Source: Candidatus Poribacteria bacterium (GTDB lineage Bacteria > Poribacteria > WGA-4E > WGA-3G). Taken from it: a DNA stretch of 12,672 bases. Each line of letters begins with the position of its first letter. The stretch's first letter is position 1. The stretch lies in contig JAPPMR010000934.1 of assembly GCA_028818995.1 (NCBI GenBank), positions 1 to 12,672 of the forward strand, read 5' to 3'. Of the stretch, positions 1 to 8,020 are shown in pieces. A program made the position numbers and the translations under genes. The notes beneath the pieces were generated by a model. It was not told where the DNA came from. It made no database searches and worked only from the letters and a program-made list of their open reading frames with translations.

Positions 1-213
1 CCAATAACCACCTCCATAGAAGAAAATAACCTTCGTGAAGAAGAACAACAACTTCGCGAAAAAGAACAACAACTTCGCGAAATTGCTGAGGCAAAAGTTG
101 AAGAACAAGCGGAGCAATTGAGAGGTGCAAAGAATCTCACAAATCAACAAGCAGAAAAGATTCGAGAACAGGCAGCTGAATTAGAAAGACTACGTCAACA
201 ACTTGGTAAGTGA
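1..213 (+). CDS. C-terminal coiled-coil tail of a truncated protein
   Basis: This frame is open from the first base and ends at TGA 211-213, giving the last 70 residues of a protein whose start lies before the window. It is almost entirely charged, heptad-patterned coiled coil rich in Glu, Gln and Arg. Three consecutive heptads begin LRE, and two of them are nearly identical (LREEEQQ, LREKEQQ), encoded by an almost perfect 21-bp tandem repeat around 43-84. The end reads ELERLRQQLGK. Uma2-family (DUF820) endonuclease-like proteins often end in such a tail, so that is one possibility, but no catalytic domain is visible. Any protein with a coiled-coil end would fit equally well. The reading frame is secure; the function is not. 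Confidence 0.7.
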   Translation, partial: PITTSIEENNLREEEQQLREKEQQLREIAEAKVEEQAEQLRGAKNLTNQQAEKIREQAAELERLRQQLGK

Positions 214-335
214 TAACAAATATGTCCCTTCGTCATTTTTAAGTGCTTCAGTGGAATGAGAATATAATTTTGATCTTCCATTGATCTGTGATATTGTCCG
301 ATTACATGAATAACAGGACTTACGCACAAACGGTA

Positions 336-356
336 GGCGCGTTTTGAAAACGCGCC
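336..356. repeat. GGCGCG palindromic repeat, copy 1
   Basis: GGCGCGTTTT and AAAACGCGCC are perfect 10-base arms around a single central G. A related palindrome lies at 3685-3705 (GGCGCGGTTT / AAACCGCGTC). The shared core, arm length and intergenic position suggest a dispersed palindromic repeat family. It has no following T-run, so it is not a typical intrinsic terminator. Confidence 0.6.
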
Positions 357-659
357 AATAATGCAGAATTTTGCTGAAGCGTTTTAATTGCCATAGCTCC
401 TGATTTGACTATAGAAATGGCTTTTCAGCAAACTGACAATAAAGGTTATATGCCTAATCAAGATGAATGTGCTACAAAGAAACTCACAATCTGAAAGTCT
501 GTCAATTATTGGCGAAGGTATTGCTATAAAAAACGGTGTTTGCACATCTAAATCTTATAGGTAGCAACTTGAGTTAAAATAGTGAATCATGAAAATAAGC
601 GAACATTTTCTTGGCATTTGCGGCGTTTGAAGTCGCGTAATTCATTGCCAAATCAACGC

Positions 660-699
660 AGCATGTAGCATGCCGCACCTCAGACATGCTGCGGTATGC
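660..699 (+). promoter_or_regulatory. Two overlapping, mutually exclusive hairpins in leader
   Basis: AGCATGT (660-666) can pair with ACATGCT (684-690) as a 7-bp stem. GCATGCCGCA (668-677) can pair with TGCGGTATGC (690-699) as a 10-bp stem with one G-U pair. The two pairings share base 690 and the second starts inside the loop of the first, so they are alternatives or a pseudoknot-like nest. The structure lies about 78 bases before the hydroxylase small-subunit start. A regulatory role is speculation; it may be another intergenic repeat. Confidence 0.3.
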
Positions 700-776
700 A
701 AGGTTCTTAACCACGCCTACCGCAGCGTGCCGAAGTAATTCAAAATCTACTATAAATACGAAAGGAAACCGATATT

Positions 777-1247
777 ATGGCAAGAAAATCACACGTTCAA
801 ACCACAATCAATAGTGAAGCGGTGGAATTTCTCTGCGAACCTCGGCAAAGTCTACTGGAAGTCCTCAGAGATGAACTCCACCTTACAGGCGCAAAAGAGG
901 GATGTAACAACGGAAATTGTGGTGCATGCAGTGTTATCCTTGATGGCAGACTCGTCAATTCATGCCTTGTTCTCGGCGTAGAAACTGATGGCAAATCTGT
1001 TGAAACCATTGAGGGTCTTGCTGCCCCAGATAAATTGCATCCGATTCAAGATGCCTTCCTCGAAAATGCCGCGCTTCAATGCGGTATTTGCACACCCGGC
1101 TTTATTATGAGTGCAAAAGCCTTGCTTGATCAAAACCCCAACCCGACAGAACACGAAGTCCGATACTGGTTGGCAGGAAATTTATGCCGCTGTACCGGTT
1201 ACGATAAAATCGTCCGTGCTGTACTTGATGCAGCCGCAGCTACGTAA
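777..1247 (+). CDS. Molybdenum hydroxylase small subunit, 2x[2Fe-2S]
   Basis: This 156-residue protein is the iron-sulfur subunit of a xanthine dehydrogenase/CO dehydrogenase-family enzyme and passes electrons from the molybdenum site. The N-terminal plant-type ferredoxin domain carries C43, C48, C51 and C63 (GCNNGNCGAC then NSC). The C-terminal helical domain carries the second cluster ligands C102, C105, C137 and C139 (QCGICTPG and CRCTGY). Length and motifs match the CoxS family, and all eight cysteines are present. The start ATG at 777 follows AAAGGAAA (761-768) at a suitable distance. No signal peptide is seen, so it should be cytoplasmic. The large subunit begins 13 bases after the stop, which indicates one operon. 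Family assignment is very secure, but the substrate cannot be read from this subunit. Confidence 0.95.
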   Translation: MARKSHVQTTINSEAVEFLCEPRQSLLEVLRDELHLTGAKEGCNNGNCGACSVILDGRLVNSCLVLGVETDGKSVETIEGLAAPDKLHPIQDAFLENAALQCGICTPGFIMSAKALLDQNPNPTEHEVRYWLAGNLCRCTGYDKIVRAVLDAAAAT

Positions 1248-1253
1248 AAGGAG
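1248..1253 (+). promoter_or_regulatory. Ribosome binding site deciding large-subunit start
   Basis: AAGGAG lies 7 bases before ATG 1261, just after the small-subunit stop. It supports initiation at 1261 rather than at an in-frame ATG at 1111, which lies inside the small-subunit gene and would add 50 residues of unrelated sequence. Confidence 0.8.
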
Positions 1254-1260
1254 CGTCCTT

Positions 1261-3516
1261 ATGTCTGAAAAGAAGGAATATAAAGTTATCGGAACTCGCC
1301 CTATTCGGCATGACGGCGTGGATAAAGTCACCGGTAGGGCAATTTATGGGGCAGATTTTCAGATTACCGGACTCCTGCACGGCAGGGTGCTACGGAGTCC
1401 ACATGCCCATGCACGAATCGTCTCAATTGACACAAGCCGCGCCGAAGCACATCCCGGTGTTAAAGGTGTTGTCACTGCGCAAGACCTACCCGAGGCAGAG
1501 GACAAAATAGCAGACCTTGGGGAAGGTGCAGTTAGTCTCAAATATCTTTGCGATAACATCTTAGCCAGCGATAAGGCACTCTATAAAGGACACGCCATTG
1601 CCGCTGTCGCTGCAACTGACCCGCATATTGCCGAAGAGGCATGCGAACTGATTGATGTTGAATATGAGGTGCTGCCGCCTGTATTAGAAGTGCGCGCAGC
1701 GATGGAACCAGATGCACCCATTATTCATGAAAACATAAGAACATCTTCGCTTGGCGAAACAGGTGACAAACCGAGCAACGTCGCCAGTCACATCCAATTT
1801 AAAAAAGGAGACATTGAAAAAGGCTTTGACGAGGCAGATATAGTTATTGAACGCGAATTTGTTACAGGCACCGTTCATCAAGGTTATATTGAACCACACA
1901 ACGCTACCGCGCTTTATAATCCCGATGGGCAGCTGACGGTATGGTGTAGCACACAAGGTGCATTCACCGTCCGTGAACAACTCGCTGAAATTTTGCAATA
2001 TCCCATTTCTAAAATCAAAGTGGTTCCGTTGGAGATCGGCGGCGGTTTTGGTGGTAAGATTAACGTTTACATTAAACCTGTCGCAGCACTGCTTGCGAAG
2101 AAAACCGGAAAACCTGTTAAAGTTCTCATGAATCGAGCGGATGTATTTGAAGGCACAGGACCAACACCTGCCTCTTATATCACGGTGAAAATGGGTGCAA
2201 CCAAAGATGGCAAGATAACTGCTGCCCAGACATCTATGGCTTTTGAAGCGGGCGCGTATCCCGGCTCACCAGTCGGTGCAGGTGCAATGTGTATCTTCGC
2301 ACCCTATAACACTGAGAATGTCTTAATTGATGGATACGACGTTGTTGTCAACAAACCGAAAACCGCTCCCTATCGTGCCCCTGGTGCAACAAACGCAGCC
2401 TTCGGTTCAGAAACTGTCATTGACGAACTCGCGGAAGAGTTGAACATAGATCCGCTTGAGATTCGTCTTATGAATGGTGCAAAAGAGGGAGACCATCGTG
2501 CAGATGGACCTGTTTTTCCGCGTATCGGCTTCATAGAAACAGTCGAAACAGCGAAATCGCACCCGCATTACACCGCACCAAATGGTAAAAAACATCATGG
2601 ACGCGGTGTTGCATCCGGTTTCTGGTTTAATATCGGATTGGAATCCAGCGTTACGATCAACGTTAACCCCGATGGCACGGTTAACCTCGTTGAAGGTTCC
2701 ACGGACATCGGCGGCACCCGTGCTTCAATTGCAATGCAAGCAGCGGAAGTGCTCGGCATCCCCGCCGAGTCAGTCAATCCGACCGTTGTTGATACCAATT
2801 CCATCGGTTACACTGCCGTGACAGGTGGAAGCCGTACAACTTACGCGACCGGCTATGCCGCCTATGAAGCAGCACAAGATGTCGTCAAACAGATGATTGG
2901 TCGTGCTGCAAAACTCTGGGATGTGGATGAGGATAACGTGCAGTTCACTGATGGAGAATTCTCATCTATTAACGGTAAAGAGGAACAGATTAGTTTCCGT
3001 GACCTATCTGCAAGGCTTAGTGAAACTGGCGGTCCCGTTGTCGGCAGAGCCACAATGAATCCTGCGGGTGCTGGCGGTGCATTTGCAACGCACGTCGTTG
3101 ATGTGGCAGTGGACGAAGAAACCGGCAAGGTTGAAATTCTCCGCTATACCGCAACACAGGATGCTGGAAAAGCCATCCATCCGAGTTACGTTGAAGGACA
3201 GATACAAGGTGGTGTTGTGCAAGGTATCGGTTGGGCATTGAATGAGGAATATATCTACAACGCCGAAGGCGAAATGACAAATGCCAGTTTCCTTGATTAT
3301 CGTATGCCGACCTGCTTAGACCTGCCGATGATTGATGCTGTTATCGTAGAGGTGCCGAATCCGGGGCATCCTTACGGTGTGCGTGGTGTCGGTGAAGTGC
3401 CGATTGTGCCGCCGCCTGCTGCGATTGCCAACGCTATCTATGATGCTATCGGTATCCGTATGACTGAACTGCCGATGTCGCCTGACCGACTCTTAAAAGC
3501 GATGGGCAAAATATAA
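1261..3516 (+). CDS. Molybdenum hydroxylase large subunit (xanthine/aldehyde oxidase family)
   Basis: This 751-residue molybdopterin-binding catalytic subunit belongs to the xanthine dehydrogenase/aldehyde oxidase/CoxL superfamily, which hydroxylates carbon atoms with water as the oxygen source. The N-terminal a/b hammerhead domain starts near VIGTRPIRHDGVDKVTG. Cofactor motifs follow in the usual order: GGGFGGK (260-266), PYRAPGATNAAFGSE (370-384), the GTRASIAMQ segment (485-493), TGGSRTTYATG (521-531) and the near-C-terminal VGEVP, whose E712 is the expected catalytic base. The active-site loop PYRAPG differs from the AYRCSFR loop of form I CO dehydrogenase, so CO oxidation is unlikely. The substrate is unknown; an aldehyde, a purine or another N-heterocycle is possible. 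No signal peptide is seen. It is co-transcribed with the small subunit, and no FAD subunit follows. Confidence 0.93.
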   Translation: MSEKKEYKVIGTRPIRHDGVDKVTGRAIYGADFQITGLLHGRVLRSPHAHARIVSIDTSRAEAHPGVKGVVTAQDLPEAEDKIADLGEGAVSLKYLCDNILASDKALYKGHAIAAVAATDPHIAEEACELIDVEYEVLPPVLEVRAAMEPDAPIIHENIRTSSLGETGDKPSNVASHIQFKKGDIEKGFDEADIVIEREFVTGTVHQGYIEPHNATALYNPDGQLTVWCSTQGAFTVREQLAEILQYPISKIKVVPLEIGGGFGGKINVYIKPVAALLAKKTGKPVKVLMNRADVFEGTGPTPASYITVKMGATKDGKITAAQTSMAFEAGAYPGSPVGAGAMCIFAPYNTENVLIDGYDVVVNKPKTAPYRAPGATNAAFGSETVIDELAEELNIDPLEIRLMNGAKEGDHRADGPVFPRIGFIETVETAKSHPHYTAPNGKKHHGRGVASGFWFNIGLESSVTINVNPDGTVNLVEGSTDIGGTRASIAMQAAEVLGIPAESVNPTVVDTNSIGYTAVTGGSRTTYATGYAAYEAAQDVVKQMIGRAAKLWDVDEDNVQFTDGEFSSINGKEEQISFRDLSARLSETGGPVVGRATMNPAGAGGAFATHVVDVAVDEETGKVEILRYTATQDAGKAIHPSYVEGQIQGGVVQGIGWALNEEYIYNAEGEMTNASFLDYRMPTCLDLPMIDAVIVEVPNPGHPYGVRGVGEVPIVPPPAAIANAIYDAIGIRMTELPMSPDRLLKAMGKI

Positions 3517-3529
3517 ACCATCGTATATG

Positions 3530-3626
3530 GTAGATTTGGAATTAATCGGACCTTATTCACCTGTAGGAGGGAACTCCGATTCCCGACTATCAAAGCGTTG
3601 GTCGCGATTCGGAGATCGCTCCTACA
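3530..3626. repeat. CTGTAGGAG palindromic repeat, copy 1
   Basis: TGTAGGAGGGAACTCCGATT begins at 3562 and is an imperfect inverted match to the segment ending CTCCTACA at 3626. The 26-base arms match at 22 positions. The loop here carries about 11 more bases than copy 2 at 12312-12365. A looser similarity (TAGATTT..AATTAA..CTTAT) extends the repeat leftwards to about 3530. It sits between the hydroxylase stop and the MoaD-like gene and may form a transcript-end hairpin, though no T-run follows. Confidence 0.7.
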
Positions 3627-3684
3627 AGTGAGGTGTATAATTTTCAATAATTAACCATAATTTGCAGTTTGCACATACTCTATA

Positions 3685-3705
3685 GGCGCGGTTTCAAACC
3701 GCGTC
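3685..3705. repeat. GGCGCG palindromic repeat, copy 2
   Basis: GGCGCGGTTT and AAACCGCGTC flank a single C as near-perfect arms. It is related to the palindrome at 336-356. It ends 22 bases before the MoaD-like start codon, so it would form a hairpin just upstream of the ribosome binding region. Confidence 0.6.
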
Positions 3706-3727
3706 TACCTAATCAGGAAATACCTCA

Positions 3728-4003
3728 ATGCCTGTTGTAGCCATTCCAGCCCTCATGCGTAATCTAACAGACGGTGAAGATAGTGTCACGATCCCCGGTG
3801 CTACCATCCGAGAGGTTATTGACAACCTTGAAACTCGTTACCCAGGAACAAAAGCGAAACTCTGTGACGGTGACCGTATCCATCCGAGCATCGGTGTCTA
3901 TATCAACGGTGTAGTCACAAGAGTAGGCATGCACGCACGCGTTGACGCAGACGCAGAACTCCATTTCCTTCCTGCTATCGGCGGTGGCGTTGTATCAAAT
4001 TAG
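3728..4003 (+). CDS. MoaD/ThiS-family sulfur carrier with C-terminal extension
   Basis: This 91-residue beta-grasp protein resembles MoaD, ThiS and related sulfur carriers, which deliver sulfur as a C-terminal thiocarboxylate after adenylation by an E1-like enzyme. Family features are the N-terminal strand with a proline-linked hydrophobic segment, a helix near residues 26-40, the VYINGV strand (57-62) and the terminal HFLPAIGGG (79-87). In MoaD and ThiS the Gly-Gly is the very end. Here VVSN follows GGG, so trimming would be needed before activation, as known for QbsE and HcyS. Its position after a molybdopterin enzyme suggests a cofactor role, but it lies 211 bases downstream behind two repeats and only 14 bases before the restriction-modification gene. 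It could instead serve cysteine, thiamine or natural-product sulfur transfer. A decayed copy lies at 10872-11010. Confidence 0.85.
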   Translation: MPVVAIPALMRNLTDGEDSVTIPGATIREVIDNLETRYPGTKAKLCDGDRIHPSIGVYINGVVTRVGMHARVDADAELHFLPAIGGGVVSN

Positions 4004-4017
4004 CACCCAGAAGCAAT

Positions 4018-7000
4018 ATGAATTTTCAAACACATTGTGACCGCTATTTACAGAGAATAGACCGAACACGATCCAGCCCAGACGCAACGCGTGAACTCTC
4101 TTTGCATTCAGATCTCCAAGCGTTCCTGCAAGATGTTGCCGCTGAATGTTTCGACAAACCCGACATTACATTCACACACGAACCGAGAAACATTGACCAG
4201 ATTGGACGACCCGACTTTATTGCATCAGACGGATTACTACCCATCGGTTATATTGAGGCGGAGGAATATAGTACAGACCTGAACAACCTCACAGGGCATG
4301 CCGCTGAACAAAATGAGCGTTTTAAGGAAAACCTTGATAACTTCATCCTTACCAATTTCGTTGATTTTGAGTTGTGGCGGGATGGGCAACTACGTGCATC
4401 TGCACATATTGAGAATGAAACTGATAATTTAGAAACATTATTAGAACTGTTTTTAAACGCTGGACAGGTTCAAATTGCCTCTGCAGAGGCACTTGCAAAA
4501 TACCTCGCAAGACGGACGCGCGAACTACAAACACAGATTGCAACGACACTCACCGATGAGGACAGTGAGACTTATAGGATGTTCACAGCATTCAAGGAGA
4601 CGTTGCTCGCGACACTAACCCGTGACGATTTCTCGGATATGTACGCGCAAACCCTCACTTATGGACTGTTCGCTGCACGCTGCACATTACCGAATGCGAC
4701 AAATTTTTCACGGCACACCGCAGTCGGTGCATTGCCGAGATCAAACCCATTCCTCATAGAACTCTTTTATCACGTTGCATCTCCGCGACTTGAGACAAAC
4801 GTCACCTACATTCTGGATGATATTGCAACGCTCCTCCAAAACGTCTCAACTGAAATGCTCCGTACAGCCTTCTCTGCAAATAACCATCTTGAGGACCCGG
4901 TTATCCATTTTTACGAAACTTTTCTAAAAGAATATAATCCAGAACTCCGCTTTGATCGCGGGGTTTTTTATACACCGCCACAGGTTATTTCTTACATCGT
5001 CAAATCCGTAGATAGCCTGCTCAAAACAGAACTCAACAGACCCGATGGACTTGCCGATGACAACACGCTTATCCTTGACCCTGCTACAGGTACTGGCGGA
5101 TTCCTGCTAACAGTGCTTGACCACATCCGAGAATATGTTACAACCAATTATGGCACGGGAGATTGGAATCAGTATATCAACGCGCAACTCGTCAAACGGA
5201 TTTTCGGATTTGAACTGCTTGTTGCACCGTATACGATTGCACATCTGAAGTTAAGTCTATTCCTGCAAGCACAAGGGTGGCACGCGAATGAACGTCTGGG
5301 TATCTATCTTACCAATGCTTTGGAACAACCGGATGAAATGCAGGCTCCCTTGCCTTTTGCTGCGTTTATCTCTGAAGAAGCAAACGCGGCACTCTCCGTG
5401 AAACGTGACAAACCTATTCTTGCCATCCTCGGCAATCCTCCCTATCCTTTAGAATCTGCTAATCCGAGTCGTGTGGGAAGAAATTTAACTTTTATTGGTA
5501 GACTTATTGAAGATTATATGCCTGAAGATGGTCAAGAGTTACGGATATGGGACCAAAAGAAACCGCTTCAATCTGATTACGTTAAATTTATCCGTTGGGC
5601 ACAGTGGCGAATTGATACTAACGGTGAAGGCGTTATCGGCTATATTGTCAATAATAGTTTTCTTGAGGGAGCAACTTTTCGTAAAATGAGGCAGTCCTTG
5701 ATGCAGAGTTTTAACATCATTTATTGCTTGAATTTGCACGGGAACAGCAGATTTGGAGAAACTGTCCCTATGGGTAAATCTGATGAAAATGTGTTTGACA
5801 TTCAGCAAGGCACAGTTATTTTGCTATGTGTTAAAAAAGAAGATAATGATTCCTTGGCAAAAGTTTACTACGCTGATATATGGGGAACTCGTGAGAAAAA
5901 AAATAAAATTCTTCTCAATACCGATGTCTATTCTACCGAATGGTGTGAACTTAATCCGACTAAACCTTTTTACTTTTTTGATCCACATGCAAAGGAACAG
6001 ACAGAAGAATACAAATCAGGATGGAGAATCCCTGATATATTTCATAACAACTCTATTGGCATAATTACTGCCCGGGATAAATTGACAATTCATCTAAGTG
6101 TTGAAGATCTACGAGAAACTGTAGATGATTTTACTTCTCTCTCAGTAGATGATGCCAGAAAAAAGTATGAGTTGCGAAAAGATTCTCAAGACTGGAAAGT
6201 ACATCTTGCCCAAGCCGACCTACGAAACCATCCTGATGCGATGCAACATATAAAGCCAATTTATTACCGCCCGTTTGACACGCGATGGACTTACTATACA
6301 GGACAATCGCGAGGCTTCATTTGTGCCCCCCGTCCTGCAATTATGCATCATCTGATGGAAGAAAACCTTGCACTTTGTACACACCGTAGTCTCAGAAGTG
6401 CTACTACTTGGCAGCATGTATTTGCTACCAACTGCCTTACCGATGGCAATTGTATTTCAAATAAGGACGGTCCCACACACGTATTTCCACTTTACTTGTA
6501 TCCAGATTCAGGAGGTTTAGGACTTGAAACAGAACGCGAACTCAATTTCAAATCTGAATTTCTTACCGCACTCTCGGAGTCGCTGGAATTACCGCAGACG
6601 GCACCGTTTGGACTTCCTGAAGACGTTACACCGGAGGAGATTCTCGCTTATATCTATGCTGTGTTATATAGTCGGCCCTATCGCGAACGATATTATGCAT
6701 TTCTAAAATACGATTTTCCGCGTATCCCCTTACTGCAGGATATTGACGAATTCTACGCACTGGCAGAGTATGGTCAAGAATTAATTGATCTGCATCTCTT
6801 GAAGGATAGGACAATACCGCATCGTCATTTATTTCAGGGTGAAGGAGATGGCGTTGTCTCAAAAGTCCGTTATGAAGATGAAAATGTCTGGATTAACCCC
6901 ACACAGTATTTCACGAATGTACCCGCAGAAGTGTGGGAATATGAGATTGGGGCATATCAAGTATGTGAGAAGTGGCTAAAGGATAGGAAAGGAAAAGCGT

Positions 7001-7098
7001 TAAGTCATGAGGAGATCCGTCTATATCCCCTGATTGTGGCGTCAATCAGGGAAACGCTACGAATTATGACAGCAATTGATTGGGTGCTTGAATTTTAA
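4018..7098 (+). CDS. Type ISP-like restriction-modification protein (N6-adenine methyltransferase)
   Basis: This 1026-residue protein combines an N-terminal PD-(D/E)xK-like domain, an N6-adenine DNA methyltransferase and a C-terminal specificity domain. The N-terminal part has GRPDF (63-67) and GYIEAEEYSTDL (77-88), then EQNERFKENLDNFILTNFVD. Methyltransferase motifs are GVFYTPPQV (315-323, motif X), LDPATGTGG (353-361, SAM-binding motif I) and GNPPY (472-476, catalytic motif IV). Segments such as YYRPFDTRWTYYTG (749-762) and YAVLYSRPYRERYYAFLKYDFPRIP resemble the type ISP C-terminal domain. Unlike LlaBIII-type enzymes it has no helicase region between nuclease and methyltransferase. The nuclease motif reads E80-A-E82 where E-x-K is usual, so cleavage is doubtful. 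It starts 14 bases after the MoaD-like stop without a clear Shine-Dalgarno. A modification-only or type IIG-like role is possible. Confidence 0.88.
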   Translation: MNFQTHCDRYLQRIDRTRSSPDATRELSLHSDLQAFLQDVAAECFDKPDITFTHEPRNIDQIGRPDFIASDGLLPIGYIEAEEYSTDLNNLTGHAAEQNERFKENLDNFILTNFVDFELWRDGQLRASAHIENETDNLETLLELFLNAGQVQIASAEALAKYLARRTRELQTQIATTLTDEDSETYRMFTAFKETLLATLTRDDFSDMYAQTLTYGLFAARCTLPNATNFSRHTAVGALPRSNPFLIELFYHVASPRLETNVTYILDDIATLLQNVSTEMLRTAFSANNHLEDPVIHFYETFLKEYNPELRFDRGVFYTPPQVISYIVKSVDSLLKTELNRPDGLADDNTLILDPATGTGGFLLTVLDHIREYVTTNYGTGDWNQYINAQLVKRIFGFELLVAPYTIAHLKLSLFLQAQGWHANERLGIYLTNALEQPDEMQAPLPFAAFISEEANAALSVKRDKPILAILGNPPYPLESANPSRVGRNLTFIGRLIEDYMPEDGQELRIWDQKKPLQSDYVKFIRWAQWRIDTNGEGVIGYIVNNSFLEGATFRKMRQSLMQSFNIIYCLNLHGNSRFGETVPMGKSDENVFDIQQGTVILLCVKKEDNDSLAKVYYADIWGTREKKNKILLNTDVYSTEWCELNPTKPFYFFDPHAKEQTEEYKSGWRIPDIFHNNSIGIITARDKLTIHLSVEDLRETVDDFTSLSVDDARKKYELRKDSQDWKVHLAQADLRNHPDAMQHIKPIYYRPFDTRWTYYTGQSRGFICAPRPAIMHHLMEENLALCTHRSLRSATTWQHVFATNCLTDGNCISNKDGPTHVFPLYLYPDSGGLGLETERELNFKSEFLTALSESLELPQTAPFGLPEDVTPEEILAYIYAVLYSRPYRERYYAFLKYDFPRIPLLQDIDEFYALAEYGQELIDLHLLKDRTIPHRHLFQGEGDGVVSKVRYEDENVWINPTQYFTNVPAEVWEYEIGAYQVCEKWLKDRKGKALSHEEIRLYPLIVASIRETLRIMTAIDWVLEF

Positions 7099-7158
7099 GT
7101 CCGCTTATTAAAAAGTGATTCCTTTGGTATTTTGTCAGTAGATGATATAAAGAAGCAA

Positions 7159-7941
7159 ATGCAAAATCAAGAGATACCAGAAACTGAAATCCTGAAACCC
7201 ATCCCCGATAGATTGGTTGTCCTCACTTTTGATGACGGGAACAAATCAGATTATAATTATGTTGCCCCTCTTTTAAAACGTTACGGTTTTGGGGCAACTT
7301 TTTTCATTACAGAAGGCCTCGGTTTTCTCAACAACAAAGATCACTATGTTACATGGGAAGAAATCCGTTGGTTACACGATGAAGGCTTTGAAATCGGCAA
7401 CCACACCCGCCATCATAATAACATCAACACACTATCACAAGAAGAATTTTTGGCAGAATTGATACACATTGACAATCGGTGTGAAGCGTATAAAATCCCT
7501 ATTCCTGAGACCTTTGCTTATCCCGGTGATAGTCGCGGACCTGAAGCGATAGAGGTATTGATAGAAAAAGGATATCCTTTCGCACGACGTGGTGTCGGAC
7601 CAGATTTTCCTTATGATTTGGAAGGGGGTCGAGGCCCAGCTTACGACCCTGATATTCATCATCCGTTGGTTATCCCGTCAACAGGTGTACCCGGTCCAAA
7701 CTATGAATTCGGAGATTTAGTTTGGGCGGTTGAACAGGCAAAGGATGGTAAAATCGCTGTTCTGACGTTTCACGGTGTTCCCGCCCTTGAACATCCATGG
7801 GTTGACACCTCACCTGAACAGTTCAAAACCTATATGGATTATCTTCGTGACAAAAACTGTACCGTCATTGCGTTGCGTGATTTGAGGAAATATGTTGATT
7901 CCTCCAAAACTACTGGAAAAACCATTACATATTTTCCATAA
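7159..7941 (+). CDS. NodB-type polysaccharide deacetylase family protein 1
   Basis: This 260-residue protein belongs to carbohydrate esterase family 4, metal-dependent hydrolases that remove acetyl groups, usually from amino sugars. Motif 1 is TFDDG (23-27; D25 the likely base, D26 a metal ligand). Motif 2 is HTRHH (82-86; ligands H82 and H86). Motif 3 is FAYPGDSR (119-126), and LTFHG carries H205. All catalytic positions appear intact. I prefer ATG 7159 over an upstream TTG at 7132 because the paralogue at 10077 starts at the equivalent place, although no strong ribosome binding site precedes it. There is no signal peptide, which is unusual for cell-wall deacetylases and suggests a cytoplasmic substrate. 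The polypeptide is very similar to the protein at 10077-10862. The substrate is unknown. Confidence 0.9.
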   Translation: MQNQEIPETEILKPIPDRLVVLTFDDGNKSDYNYVAPLLKRYGFGATFFITEGLGFLNNKDHYVTWEEIRWLHDEGFEIGNHTRHHNNINTLSQEEFLAELIHIDNRCEAYKIPIPETFAYPGDSRGPEAIEVLIEKGYPFARRGVGPDFPYDLEGGRGPAYDPDIHHPLVIPSTGVPGPNYEFGDLVWAVEQAKDGKIAVLTFHGVPALEHPWVDTSPEQFKTYMDYLRDKNCTVIALRDLRKYVDSSKTTGKTITYFP

Positions 7942-8020
7942 ATAGTTCCAGTGGAAAAGTGTACAATCAAGATTACCTTAACAAAAAACGGGTTAAATCG
8001 CAATTCATTGTGCCTCTTTT

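Larger units (their letters stand above)
214..776. other. Non-coding region with palindromes, no gene seen
   Basis: I see no convincing gene in these 563 bases. They hold a 10-bp-arm perfect palindrome (336-356) preceded by GGACTTACGCAC. There is a weaker nested hairpin around 611-651, with outer arms TTGGCA/TGCCAA and inner arms GCGGC/GTCGC, and a pair of overlapping hairpins at 660-699. The last ~80 bases should be the leader of the molybdenum hydroxylase operon. I could not identify its promoter with confidence. Confidence 0.55.

Noticed and set aside
751..756. TATAAA as a -10 box for the hydroxylase operon
   Set aside because: Transcription would begin inside the ribosome binding site at about 763, and the matching -35 (TGCCGA) is poor.
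1111..1260. Longer large-subunit start at ATG 1111
   Set aside because: It lies inside the small-subunit gene, adds 50 unrelated residues, and AAGGAG sits properly before ATG 1261.
3519..3533. Intrinsic terminator after the hydroxylase (ACCAT...ATGGT)
   Set aside because: The stem is only 5 bp and no T-run follows.
3636..3641. TATAAT as a promoter for the MoaD-like gene
   Set aside because: No -35 hexamer lies at a usual distance and there is no extended -10 TG; it lies in A/T-rich sequence where chance matches are common.
3728..4003. Bacterial ubiquitin-like conjugation defence operon
   Set aside because: No E1-, E2- or JAMM-like gene is present in the window, so only a sulfur-carrier call is supported.
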